From: Phragmites australis
Lineage: Eukaryota; Streptophyta; Magnoliopsida; Poales; Poaceae
Direction of reading: 5' to 3'
Length of the DNA: 64,000 bases
NCBI RefSeq assembly: GCF_958298935.1
Contig: NC_084921.1
Span: 32,800,001-32,864,000, forward strand
Within the stretch, counting starts at the first letter, position 1, and every line of letters begins with the position of its first letter. Below, in pieces: positions 12,268 through 24,034 of the stretch. The notes below the pieces were generated by a model, which was not told where the DNA came from, made no database searches, and saw only the letters and a program-made list of their open reading frames with translations. The translations under genes and the position numbers were made by a program.

Positions 12268-13289
12268 GGTGTGTTTGGTTGCTTGGCTTAGACTTAGCTT
12301 GACTTGTTTGGATGCCCGGACAGGCCTGCAAGCTAGGCCTAGTTAATACAAAAGCAGTCTCCAGGCCAAGCTTCGCGGGAACAGAAAAAATTTCGTTCCC
12401 CGTTGGCCTGGCATCGACTATGCAAGCGCGATACAGTCATGGGTGCATGCGTGATGCTTCCGCTCACCTCCCTCTCCCATTTGCCTCTCGCATCCCCTCT
12501 CTTCTTCTCGCCTTGAGCTCGACTAGCCCCATCGGAGCTTGGCTAGCCTCATCCCCTTGCCTCCCCCTTCTTCAGTGGCAACGAGAGGCTAGATGGAGCT
12601 CGATCAGCCCTGGTGGAGCCCCTTAAAGTTTTCGCCACCAAAACCGGCGGAACCCCTTAAAGCCACCACCACCAGATCCGGCAGCCACGAGCTCACGGTC
12701 GCCGGATCAAGCCACCGCAATAGCGGCGAGCGGTGGGGTGGGGCGGGCGGTGGGCGGTGGTGAGGGGCACACGGCGAGCTCCACGAACACGAAGCTGACT
12801 TTCTTTCTTTTTTGCTTTTTTTTTCCACTGGTTTCAGGAAGCGGGGAGGTGCTGAACTGATCTTGAAGATTAAAGCTTTGGTCCTCAGTTAGTGATGATC
12901 GATCTGTCGCCTCCCTGACTCTTCATCTATTTAGATGGATTATAGACTAATTCTAAATTTTGTACAGATAAATTGTTGATTGAATGGTTCCTACTCATGT
13001 ACTGGGACTTAGAAAAAAAATCAGACAAACTTACAAACAGGGTAACTCCACCTCAAGCAAACTCAAAGTGACCACAACAAGAGTTGGTCTGACAACCAAA
13101 CATGAAGATTTGCATAACACAATGCAAACCCATTACTTATGTAGCCAACCAAACACAGTCTAGAGCAATATAACTAGGCTTATGTAGACAAACTAAATAC
13201 AGCGTGATTGTATTACACTGGCTTAGCTTGAGTCGGCCTAGGTTACCTCCTAGACTAGCCACGGCTTAGCCAGACAACCAAACACATCC
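12268..13289. mobile_element. TIR element of 1.02 kb with GC-rich insert
   Basis: Left end GGTGTGTTTGGTTG and right end CAACCAAACACATCC are inverted repeats that continue imperfectly (TGGCTTAG / CTTAGCCAG). TA flanks both ends (12266-12267, 13290-13291). The ends are AT-rich, but about 12460-12800 is GC-rich with proline- and serine-rich open frames, unlike its ends. This suggests a captured gene fragment (Pack-type), though no donor protein is recognised. No transposase is encoded. Confidence 0.6.
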
Positions 13290-13730
13290 TATATTTCCAC
13301 TAACTCTACCAATTCACTAGAAATGATTCCCGAAACAAATCTCCGCTTAGTTTCATTGACAAAATTTATATCTACTTATAAGAGGGAGAGAAATTCTATG
13401 CAACAGTGTTATAGATGTCTACTCCTATAATATCGTCCGTATGGTTATCCCTGTCTCAATGTAAATCTCAAAGCGTCTAAATATAAAATTATCATACATA
13501 TTTATTATCTAATTTATTTGATTAGCGTTTAGGAGATCTCGTCCACCACTTTTAAATATACATGTTGGGAACATGTGATGAACATTCATGCAGTGCTACA
13601 TTTTTTTCCTATAAGTGCACGATGGTACGGTTTTGCGTACCTTAGAGGATTTGATGCTATGACCTCTCGTTTGTTAAGCAACCAAAGATAAGTGTGTTAA
13701 TAAACTGCCCTCTTAGAAAAAAAAACACAC

Positions 13731-13740
13731 TTTATATATC
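13731..13740 (+). promoter_or_regulatory. TATA box of the Lin0512-family gene
   Basis: TTTATATATC lies about 75 bp upstream of the ATG at 13811, which predicts a short leader of about 45 nt. Assigned from sequence and spacing only. Confidence 0.5.
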
Positions 13741-13810
13741 GGGAAAAATGTATGCACTTATGTTATGTATGTGTTAGCATTTCTGAAGTACGAACCAAAT
13801 CGGACCAAAG

Positions 13811-16187
13811 ATGGTAGCATCAGCAGCGCCATTCCCCAGCATCCTCCGCCTGACCAAACCAAGAACGCCACCACTCCCATCCTCTTCCCGACCGTCTCAC
13901 TCCCGCCTCCACCTCCGAATCCGATCCCCCAAGCCCATGAACCCAGCGGCGGCGCCCGCCTCCTCTTCCATGGAGGCGGCCCAGCCCCAGGCGCGCGACG
14001 GCCAGGGAGGGGCGGAGGAGGCGGCGGCCATGACGCTGCTGTTCGTGGAGATGGGCGTCGGCTACGACCAGCACGGCCAGGACATCACCGCCGCCGCCGT
14101 GCGCGCCTGCAGGGACGCCATCTCCTCCAACTCCATCCCTGCCTTCCGCCGCGGTACGGAAATCGCCTCCCCATCCCCTGTCTTCTGTCCCTCGGGCATT
14201 CCGTCGAACACCTTTCTAGCACCACGAGCTGCCCGTTCTTGTCTGTTTATTGGATCATGACTTATGAGGTCGAGTTTTTCAATTGTTTGTGGACTGAGCT
14301 ATGTGGGCTGCGTGTGCAGGGTCCATACCCGGGGTGAACAGTGACCAGATGAAGCTGCAGATCAAACTCGGCGTGCCGAGGCCGACGCAGCACTTGCTGG
14401 ACGCTGAGAGAGTCAAGGCCGTGTTTCCCTAGTGAGCATTCTCTCTTCCTTCTCTTTTTATGCCTGTTAGAACTTTGAACTTTGTCATTGAAATGCTGAA
14501 TCTGATCCAGTAGCAGCGCTATGGTGTCATGGTTTCTTAGTTCATAATGAAGTAGAATTTTCCATAGTGCCTTTGTTGGCGTTCAGTTGATCAATTCATT
14601 GAGCATACATTCCCGGTTGCTGAGCGTGCATATCTCATAGGCGCTTAGGGGAGTAAGTATAGTTCTCTTGGTTTGCAACCCTGCTCTGTACCTGGCTCTG
14701 ATATAGTCAGACAAAAACACATTGTGAACAATTTCTGAATGTATGAGCCTAAGCCAGGATGTTTGTTATAGCACTTCGTCATTATGATCCCTGCTCATTG
14801 TTCAGCATATAAAAATGTTTCAGTAAGACAGTAGTGTGATCCTCTTCAGTTGGAATTGCACAAAATTTCTTGGCAGTCATGGGATTTGGTTTGGAGATTT
14901 CGTGTTAATACAGAACTCTATAGTAGATCCTTGACATATGTGACCAATAATATTCCTCCCTCTGGCCTCTTTTCCTTTTTTTAACATAAACACTGACGTA
15001 GCTATAGACACTTGATTTTCCTGCTTCAATCAAGCTCCTACAATATATTTCTGTAAGAGTTCATTGCATCAGCATATGAATACCTTTGTAAAGATTTGAA
15101 GGGATCATCATTTAGTGAACCTCTGTTCGAGCTGTCACAATACCTTTGGCTAAGACTGGCAGATGCTTCATCAAGTGGGACTGCAAAGGATGCACGGTCA
15201 GCATTGTGTTGGAATGTTCAACACTGCAATGTGTTTCAGATGTGATACATTTTATTTGAGTCAGCAAACAATATCTTGTACATAAGCCAAACTATGAATC
15301 TTATACTAGTGAAAAAAAAGCCGATAAAACCACCTTAGGGAAAATATCCTAATCTTCCATCAAATATCATAGCAAATCAGTTCATGTCAGCTCTGTATTG
15401 GGTGATGGAATGTTCAATAGTTGTACTATGCAATTTTAGATAAGATGACTGTCGACATTACAAAAGAAATAGTTTATATGAATCCATAATCGTTGGTATA
15501 TGTGGGTATTGTATCTTGAAAAGCAGTTATATTTACAATTTACTTGAGTCACTGAGAAAGCATGTTGCAAGAGTTGAATATGGCAGGGGTACTCGTGCAG
15601 ATTCTACGAAGTCGTATTCATGACTGCATCTTTCAGTATGATTGGAGACGTAGAATGTACTAGTTCCTTTCTTTCAGAACGAATGTACAAACTATTTAGT
15701 AGGCATTCAGCAAGATTGTCAACAGGATTGACATGCAAAAACCTGACCAAATTTAAGTACCATGGCCTGGATGCTGGTAATTGGCTGTACAACTATCACT
15801 GACGATAGCTAGCTAGTGGTTAAGATGGCTCAGATGTCTGATAATTAAGTAGGCATTATTTCAGTGGAATGCATTTTATTCAGAACGAGCATTGGCATGC
15901 AATGACGGAGTCTTGCTGAGTTGCCGGGGGCAAGGTAGGTTGTGATGCGAGGATACTGATAAAATGTGCATTGCAGTATATATACTGATAGCGTGGCCTC
16001 TTGTTTTATGGATCTCATATGCTGTAGCATCTTATGCAGTTTCCTCGTTGTTCGCAGTGGCAAGATTATTAGCTTTGAGGTCGTGGACGGCGGCATGATC
16101 TGTTCGAGCGGCGTGTGCCTGGAAGCAATGGGGGATAAAAACGACGATTGCTACATAGTCAACGCTGCAGTTTACGTTGGTTACTAG
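13811..16187 (+). CDS. Lin0512-family protein, probably plastid-targeted, three exons
   Basis: Exons 13811-14153, 14320-14431 and 16058-16187 join with GT-AG introns (phases 1 and 2) to 194 residues. The conserved part is residues 76-194: FVEMGVGYDQHGQD, KLGVPRP, KAVFPYGKI, VVDGG and a C-terminal IVNAAVYVGY. This layout is that of the small conserved family named after Listeria Lin0512, whose biochemical role is, to my knowledge, unknown. The 75-residue N-terminal extension is rich in Ser, Pro and Arg and poor in acidic residues, as plastid transit peptides are; bacterial members lack it. ATG 13811 has a good context (AAGATGG). In-frame ATGs at 13937, 13970 and 14030 could give a shorter cytosolic form. 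Intron 2 is long (1.6 kb). Confidence 0.88.
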
Positions 16188-16321
16188 TAGTTTTATTCTG
16201 GAAGAATTGATTTCGAATTCTCCTGGAATGGCACAGCAGAAGGAAAAAACTACAAGTGTTTTCCTACCGCAATACAATAAGCGCGTCATTCTTGTCAGCG
16301 CATTTCTCCGTTGATGTGTAT

Positions 16322-16327
16322 AATAAA
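16322..16327 (+). terminator. Candidate polyadenylation signal AATAAA
   Basis: AATAAA occurs 135 bp after the stop codon of the Lin0512-family gene in an AT-rich context with a downstream T-rich stretch. Plant signals are loose, so this is only a likely site. Confidence 0.4.
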
Positions 16328-16529
16328 CTGCACGTCCCTAGTGTTGCATTCGTTCTAATCCCTACGTTTTTGTGTCACCGCATGTGGAGTTGGTGTCTGG
16401 AGCCATTTGCATTCAAGCTTTATCGTTCTTACGGCCTCAGCCTGCGCACGTAGATGTGCAAATTAATTAACCTAAGGTTACCTATTAACTCTCTTTAGTT
16501 CAACTAGTAACATTAGCTTTCTAGAAAAT

Positions 16530-16886
16530 TTGCACCCTACGCACGCTGCGGATGAGTTGGTTCTTGACTTCCGTGACAGCGACGCGAGCCCTCCCTTCCC
16601 AGCTGCCCTGCAGGTCCACCCTGGTCATCCAGAGCAGTGGCCTTTGACAGCGTCGACGACGACTGCTGATGCACCGCCGTGCCCTCCACGATCTCCTCGT
16701 CGTGAGGTTGGAGAACTGGTCGCGGCCGAGCGTGCATGGATGGACGCACTCCGCGTTGGCCCCGGACGCCTCCAGCCGGTGGTGACGGTAGCGGCGCTCA
16801 ATGCCCGCGGTCACGAGCAGAAGGACGGCGCGAGCAGGGAATCGGTAATGTGTATAGATGCATGGTATGCTTTAGGAAGCGAATGA
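16530..16886. other. GC-rich segment, unidentified, possible gene fragment
   Basis: A sharply GC-richer block sits between AT-rich flanks, with overlapping open frames on both strands (+ 16530-16886; - 16814-16521). Neither frame shows a domain I recognise. It ends just before a copia LTR, so it may be a captured fragment or old coding exon. No function is proposed. Confidence 0.3.
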
Positions 16887-16922
16887 TCCAAGCCGGGCAA
16901 CTGCTCTACAGTTGTTTATGCC

Positions 16923-17068
16923 TGTTGAGCGAATAGGCATCCGTTCGAAAGGGATATCTTCCGAACGGATATCTTCTCATCTTGTATATATATTCATAAA
17001 AGATCAATAAAGAAAGAAGTTCGAATCATTATTTATCTATTACTACTTTGCAATCCAATCACTTTTAA
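16923..17068 (+). mobile_element. 5' LTR of degenerate copia element B
   Basis: Starts TGTTGAGCGAATAGGCATCC, carries the short inverted pair TCCGTTCGAAAGGGATATC / ATCTTCCGAACGGATATC, and ends near CAATCACTTTTAAC before a CATTATCATGCAC segment that would be the primer-binding site. The same start and end sequences recur at 30454 and about 30955, which marks the partner LTR. At about 146 bp it is a very short LTR. Confidence 0.65.
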
Positions 17069-17369
17069 CGCATTATCATGCACACTTTCCAATGAGTGAT
17101 CAAGAAACAGAGATCGAAAAGAGAAGAGGAGGCACAAAGGCCTCCATTAATCACAGGTGAGAGCCATGGATTGTAACTTATATGTGATTCACTTGGCATT
17201 TGCCCTTCTTCGTGTCCTGAACCATGCACAGCGTCGCTGCCCAAATGCCTTCCTTGGCTCCTGTCGTGATCTTCATCACGCCTCGGGTCGCGGTCGTCGT
17301 CACCACACTCCCTAGGGCCGCTGCTGTTGTTTCTTCACTCACCATGGTCGCCGAGGCCCTCGCCCACTC

Positions 17370-18994
17370 TGTAACGCACATGCCCTTAGGGAGATCGTAG
17401 CGGAACATCTTTAGAGCATGTATGTGATTTTGATGATTAATAACAACAAAGTCAATGGGACTAAAATGTTTATCAAATATATATTTTAGTAGGTCTCATG
17501 GATGCAATACATAAAGAAACCACCATAGCCAAGACAAAATTTGATTGATTTGAAGAAGTCCTAGGATAAAAGCTCTCACCGGATAGTTCGGTGTAGAAGA
17601 AAGTGTACATGCCGGAGCTTTATCTGTAGAAAAGAGCAAAATAGATGAAGCCACTGGATAGTCCGGTGTTGTTGAAAAAGATGCACACTGGAGTATTTCC
17701 AGGGAAAGTTCATAAGGTGTACACTGACCGGATAGTCTGGTGATGAAGGGTATAAAGCACCGGAGCAATTCTTGCAGAGGCGATTCCAAATACTGAAGAA
17801 TGGAGATCATGTGACCTGATGGCGGTGCATGTATTGTGTACACCAGAGCATCATCACCGGATCATTTCTTGCAGAGAATGTGTCAGGAGTTGAAGATTGC
17901 TTAAGTCACCGGATGTTCCGGTGTGAAGAGAAAGTGCACCGGAGGCTTGCACTAGAGTGTTTTACACAGAGAAGAAGTGACACGGTTTGGCTGATGTTAA
18001 CTGATCGGAAGGTCCGGTGATGAAGTTGAAGAATCCACCGGAGTTTCCGGTATTCATGATGACTTTGAGTGGAATCCAACGACTAGTTTCTAATGGTGTA
18101 CTCACTGGATTATCCGGTGATTCTACTACTGTTGTCATAGGATAATCTGGTGTTAACAGCTTTTCTGAGCCATTGGGTTAACGGCTAGTGTGCGAGTTTG
18201 ATACTATATACCCCTCCACTTAGTCATTCGAAGGCGTGGCTATCCAGAGAAACACATATACACTCGAGAAGACATCCAAGCCACAAAAGTGTTTAAAATG
18301 ATCGTCTAAGACAATTAGCACATAGATTAGGGAGTGATTAGTGCTATTAGGCCTAGAGAAAGTGTTGCTAGGTGATTGCTACCTAGAGAGTGGATCAAGG
18401 AGTGATCTGAGCTTGTACCGAGAGGTACACTGACGTCTTGGAGTCTTGGTGACTCGCCGACATCTTGGGCTTTGCTGGCTCAAGCTTGTTGACCCTCCGA
18501 CTTGGTGTGGAGCAGCGACAAGACACGTGTAAAGGAACGCAGAGACCTTTGCCTTGGTGGCTCAAGCTACGAAGTGATCACAACAATGAGTGACCGGAAG
18601 AGAGGCTAGTGGTGAGACCTTGCCTTGGTGGCTCATCTGGCTTGAGACCTTACCTTGATGGCTCAAGGGTCATGACGAGGTGCTGACCGAGAGCATATCC
18701 TTGATGAAGCTCAAATATGGACTAGGTGACATTCATGCCATCGATACCACATGATAAAGATCTCTTATGCTGAGTTTGATCTCTCTACCTTATTTACGCT
18801 TCCGTATTTATATTTTTGCAATTTACCTTTCTAGATAAACTTTAATTTCTTTTGAATGGTAGAGTAGGCACACTAGATAAATTTAGAGCACATTTAGATA
18901 GAAATTGAGATAAATTTATCTTGTGAAGATTTTGTAGTTAGTAGTTTCTAAGTGTCCTAATTCACCCCCTTTTAGGACGTCACTGATCCTTTCA
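17370..18994 (+). repeat. 5' LTR of element A
   Basis: Runs from TGTAACGCAC to GATCCTTTCA (1625 bp). The region 17575-18150 carries about a dozen CACCGGATNNTCCGGTG-type inverted motifs, a hallmark style of SIRE/Maximus/Opie LTRs in grasses. It aligns throughout with 22340-23979 but with many substitutions, so the insertion is old. Confidence 0.85.
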
Positions 18995-19008
18995 GGTGAT
19001 ATTAGAGC
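18995..19008 (+). promoter_or_regulatory. Primer-binding site of element A
   Basis: GGTGATATTAGAGC directly follows the 5' LTR. It is a decayed form of the initiator-Met tRNA site TGGTATCAGAGC used by most plant copia elements. Confidence 0.75.
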
Positions 19009-19061
19009 CTCATGCTCTTGATTAGGTTTAACCGCCTAGAGTTGTAACGTCTGGGGTTGGT

Positions 19062-20949
19062 ATGGATACCTATAGTGCTCTACTTTTTGATGACACAAAC
19101 TTTTCCTGTTGGAAAATTCTAATATCTTGTTATTTGAAAGCTCGATGTTTAGATGTTTGTAGGGTCACCGAGGAAGGGATGAGACATCGCATCACTAATA
19201 ATGAGAGGCAATTAGATGTATTAGCGAAGAGTATCATTTTATCATCTTTAAATGTTGATACATTTAATCGTGTTTATTCTCTCATCAATGCACATGATAT
19301 TTAGACTAGTCTCATTGAAATACATGAAGATACAAAGGACATGCGCAATGAGAAATATCATATGCTTATAACTAAGCTTAATGACATAAAACAACTACCC
19401 CATGAAAATATTAATGGCATGTACTCACGTTTAAATATTCTTGTCAATAAGATCAATGTGTTAGGTTTGACGCAAATTGATAATAATCAAATGGTAAGAA
19501 GAATACTTCAAGATCTTTTTCCAAAGTATAAGTTGATAGTCTCCATTATCTACGACAACAACGACATCAAGAAGATGACTCTAAGTCAAGTGCTCAGTAA
19601 GATCACTGCCTATGAGATGACCATAAACATGAGGGTAGAAGCTTCTTCTTCATCCGATCTAAGAACCTTGCTCTCACAAGCAAGCAAGCACTATGCCAGC
19701 ACATGAAGGCAAAGATGAGGAGGCAAGAGCAAGAGTCAAGCTCAAGCGAAGATGATAGATATGAAGATGAAGATGAATAGAGCAATGAAGATAATGAGCA
19801 AAGCATATCAAGCGATGAAGAGATGAATCCCAAAATTGGCAAGCTCATCTCTCAAGTGAAGAAGAACATCAAGAAGATCAATGCCAAGATTAATCATCGA
19901 ATCTCTATGAAAGACTTGGTTAAAATAATTGATCACGTCAAGAAGGAGAAAAAGACCAAGAGTAAGAGTGGGACAAGGGGAAGAGCAAAAACATTTGTAA
20001 GTATGAGAAGATGGGTGAGTGAAGAAAAAGATTCAAGCTCAAGTGATAAGAGCTTCGCCACTCACTCCTCCAAGAGAAGCTCTTACTCAAAGTCGTCATC
20101 ACACAAGTGTCATATGGCTAAATGTATGGAAAACGATGTAAGTAGATGATGAATCCGATGAGGATTTCCCCTCTCAACAAGAAATTCTTGATTTGATCAA
20201 TGAACAATAAAGGGTCTTAAAGAAACAATCTAAAGAACTTAAGAAATTCAATGCACTTAATAACATTTATTCTACCTTTGTTTCCAATTATAAACAATTG
20301 TTGAGCAAATTTGAATTGCTAAACAAGGAGCATGAAGAGCTTAAGGTAAAATTTGAGTGCATTGAATCTCAACCTAAGGTTCATTTGAAGCAATCTACAT
20401 TTCTATTTAATTTCAATCCTAAAGTAGATGCTTGAACTTCTTGTGATCTATCTAGCTTACCCCTTTGCCAATGAGATATGTGTTAAAAATATTGTTGTAA
20501 AAATATGTGATGATCTCATTGCACAAGAAAATGATGAGCTCAAGAAAGAAGTGTAGAAGCTCAAGAAGGACTTGGTAAAATTAAAGGGCAAAAATCATGT
20601 CCAACCTCCTCAAGATAACCGTGTAAATATGGTGAACAAGCTTGCGGAGGGGTCCATAATGACATGCTTCAAGTGCTATAAAAAAGGCCACAAGTCATTT
20701 CAATATAAGCAAATCAAGAAGGACACCAAGAAAAAGAATAAAGCAGTGAACCTCTCCGACAAGACCCCTAATATCTACACCAAGCCCAACTACAAGACCA
20801 AAGCTAAGAGCAACCACTACAAGCTCAAGAAGAAGAACGATTATAAGGTGGTTGCACACAAGGTTAGCAAAAAGGAGCGGGGATGGAATCAACCAATTTG
20901 GGTGCATAAGAAAGTCATCACCAACATGAAGGGGCACCAATCGGTTTGA
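19062..20949 (+). pseudogene. Gag of element A, broken
   Basis: Reads MDTYSALLFDDTNFSCWK at the start, typical of copia Gag (retrotransposon capsid), through 19304, a stop, then 19341-19706 with capsid-like LPHENINGMYSRLNILVNKI, then frames at 19823-20149 and 20572-20949. A zinc knuckle remnant CFKCYKKGHKSFQY near 20670 keeps CX2CX4H but has lost the last cysteine. Lysine-rich spacers follow. Several stops and frameshifts make it non-functional. No pol frame follows. Confidence 0.8.
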
Positions 20950-22326
20950 GTTCCAAAGAAGACTTGAATCCCAAGGGTTGGCTCGGTAGAGTTGGAGACT
21001 TGGCACACAAAATGAGGTGAAGATTCAAGCAAAGAAGCCAAGTGTACAAGTTTCGACGCATTAATAAAGATCATGATCATCATATACCCAACATCCCCCA
21101 TCCAAAGGTAAAAGAGGTAATAGTAGATACATTCTTGTTCATACATTTTGTGTTGCATCTAGTTTTTTCTTTGCCTTATCTAGGATTACATATGTTTATT
21201 TCAATTTATTGTAATACCTAGTGTAGGTTTTTTATATGATAGGTTGCTTATGCTTCCCTCTAACCCATGAGCCACGTACATGATTTATTAGTGGTAGATT
21301 TTTTATGGCACTAGTCTTACATTTGATATCATTTATGTGTAATGAGTCCAATCTATAGGGTAAATTTTTCATTGTTATCAATGACAAGTGCATATCTCAC
21401 AAGTATTCAATATTTGTATACACGTATTTAGGGGGAGCATGTCCTGTCGGTTGTGATTTTGAGACTAATATATGTTTCAAGAAATATCTTTTGTAGTCTC
21501 ATAGAGTGATCAACAAGTCCCCAGAGGTATGGAATGCTTAAAGGTTTAAATTAGTATCATTATCAATTCATTTATTCATTTAATCTACTTCCATGCATAA
21601 TATGGCTTAAACTTCCATCTTGATATATTGTCTAGTTGTTCATATGTGTCTCTCTTATCATATGTATGTACACATATATGGGGAGTTTAAATTATATTAT
21701 GTGAGTTTCATAAATAGTGATCCATGTGCTTTCATTTTAATTGGTACCATATTCTTAAAATTTTATCCTTGCAAGTGGTATCCCTTCAATTGGTATCATT
21801 TCATTAGGTCATGATTTATGAAGCTCTCTTCCATGTGGTCTAATGCTCTTCTTCGAGTTCAACATGTGTTTGTAGCCCTATTTAAGATTGTTGACAAATG
21901 AGGAGAAGTTTGACGACCAAAGCAAGAGTCAAGATGATCAAGAGTCATGACTAGTGGAGAAAGAAGATGACTAGGGATGCCAAGACTCACAAAGGAGGAG
22001 AAGTCCAAGATTGACAAAGGGTGACTCATCTACATTTGGCATCAAGAGCATGCAAATGGAGAAGTTCTTGCATGGGTCATTCAAGAGAGATAGTGGCAGT
22101 GGAGAAAGAGAGAGCCACAATAAAGAGAGACTAAGTGGGGGAGATTGTAGTAGCTATGCATGAGTCATTCAAGGGAGATAGTGGCAATAGAGAAAGGAGG
22201 AGCAACAACAAAGGGGGACTATGCGGTAAGAATATGCATCCAAGCAATGTGGTATGACCTTGTACTCTTTACAATTGATATCATTTGTTATTTGCCACTT
22301 ACTTTGATTATGTTGTCATCAATCAC
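20950..22326 (+). other. Non-coding interior of element A
   Basis: AT-rich region between Gag and the polypurine tract with no pol-like frame. It contains a diverged direct duplication of about 65 bp (near 22071-22136 and 22158-22222). Between the copies is a GGGGGAGATTGTAGTAGC string that mimics the polypurine tract and LTR start. Confidence 0.6.
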
Positions 22327-22339
22327 AAAAAGGGGAGAT
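22327..22339 (+). promoter_or_regulatory. Polypurine tract of element A
   Basis: AAAAAGGGGAGAT abuts the TG of the 3' LTR at 22340, as plus-strand priming requires. Confidence 0.8.
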
Positions 22340-23979
22340 TGTAGCAAACATACACTTAGCGAGATTATAGCGAAACATCTTTAGGGCATGTATATGATTT
22401 TGGTGATTAATGATAACATAGTCAATGGGACTAACATGTTTGTCAAGTATATGTTTTAGTATGTCTCATGGATGCAATACATAAAGAATGCACCATAGCC
22501 AGGACAAAGTTTGATTGAATTGTAGAAGTCTTAGAAGAAAAGACCTCACCGGATAGTTTGGTGTAGAAGGAAGTGTACACACCAGAGCTTTATTTGCAGA
22601 AAAGAGCAAAATAGATGAAGCCACCAGATAGTCTGGTGTTGTTGAAAAAGATGCATACCAGAGTATTCTCTGGGAAAGTTCACAAGTTGTGCACTGACCG
22701 GATAGTCCGGTGATGAAGGGTATAATGCATCGGAGAAATTCTTCCAGAGGCGATTCCAAGTGCTGAAGAATGAAGATCATGTGACCGGATGGTCCGGTGC
22801 ATGTATTGTGTACACCGAAGCATCATCACTGGAGCATTTCTTGCAGAGAAGGTGTCAGGAGTTGAAGATTGAAGCTTAACTCATTGGATGTTACGGTGTG
22901 AAGAGGAAGTGCACCGGAGGCTTGCACCAGAGTGTTTTACACAGAGAAGAAGTTGCGCAGTTTGGCTAAAAGTAACTCATTGGAAGGTCCGGTGATGAAG
23001 TTGAAGAATCCACCGGAGTATCCAGTGTTTAGGATGACTTTGAGTGGAATGCAACAGCTAGTTTTTGAGGGTGTACTCATTGGATTGTCCGATGATTGTA
23101 CTATATTGTCATTGGACAATCCAGTGTTAATAGCTTTTCTAAGTCGTTGGGTTAACGGCTAGTGCGCGGGTTTGAGGTGATAAATACCCCTCTACTCAGT
23201 CATTTGAATGTGTGGCTGTTTAGAGAAACCCATATACACTTGAGAAGATATCCAAACTACCAAAGTGCTTAAATTGATCATCCAAGGCAATTAGCAACGG
23301 GTGACCGGAAGAGAGGCTATTAGGCCTAGAGAGAGTGTTCCTAAGTGATTGCTACCTAAAGAGTGGATCAAAGAGTGATCCGAGTTTGTATCGAGAGGTA
23401 CACCGATGCCTTGGAATCTTGGTGGCTCACTGGCATCTTAGGTCTTGGTGTTGTTGACCCTCCGACTTGGTGTGGAGCGGTGACAATACACGTGTACGGA
23501 ACCGCAAGTATCCTTGCCTTGGTGGCTCAAGCTTCGAAGTGATCATAGCGACGAATGATTGGAAGAGAGGCTAGTGTGAGACCTTACCTTGGTGACTTAG
23601 TGGCTCATCCAGCTTGGCACCTTGCTTTGGTGGCTTGGTGGCTAAAAAGTCATGACCAGGTGCCAACCGAGAGCATATCTTTGGTGGAGCTCCAACGTGG
23701 ATTAGCGGTGGCATTCATGCTATCGATACCATGGGATAAAAATTCTTTATGTCAAGTTTTCTCTCTACTTTATTTACGCTTCCGTATTTATATTCTTGTA
23801 ATTTACCTTCCTAGATAAGTTGTAATCTCTTTCGAACGGTAGAGTAGACACACTAGATAAACTTAAAGTACATTTAGATAGAAATTAAGATAGATTTATC
23901 TTATGAAGTTTTTAGAGCCATTAGTTTCTAAGTATCCTAATTCACCGTCCTCCCTCTTAGGATGTCGCCGATCCTTTCA
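22340..23979 (+). repeat. 3' LTR of element A
   Basis: Runs from TGTAGCAAAC to GATCCTTTCA (1640 bp). It is the partner of 17370-18994, with the same CCGGATNNTCCGG motif array at about 22545-23125 and the same ending with TATTTACGCTTCCGTATT. Confidence 0.85.
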
Positions 23980-24034
23980 CGCTCAATCACCCTCGGGTTG
24001 ACACGCAGGGCACGGACCTAGCACCACACCATCC

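Larger units (their letters stand above)
17370..23979 (+). mobile_element. SIRE-like copia element A, gag-only, complete with both LTRs
   Basis: Two long LTRs flank a 3.3-kb interior with a primer-binding site and a polypurine tract at the correct ends. The element is bordered by CACTC (17365-17369) and CGCTC (23980-23984), a five-base target duplication with one transition. The interior encodes only a broken Gag; no protease, integrase, reverse transcriptase or RNase H motif appears in any frame. It would therefore need enzymes from a related copia element to move. It sits inside the leader of another copia element (16923-30955). Confidence 0.85.

Noticed and set aside
16530..16886. 118-codon open frame as a gene
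   Set aside because: A - strand frame of similar length overlaps it, composition is GC-driven, no domain is seen and a copia LTR follows immediately. Listed only as an unclassified GC-rich block.
17577..18150. CRISPR-like array from the regular CCGGATNNTCCGG words
   Set aside because: Spacing is irregular, the words are short palindromes and the block lies in both LTRs of a retroelement in plant DNA.
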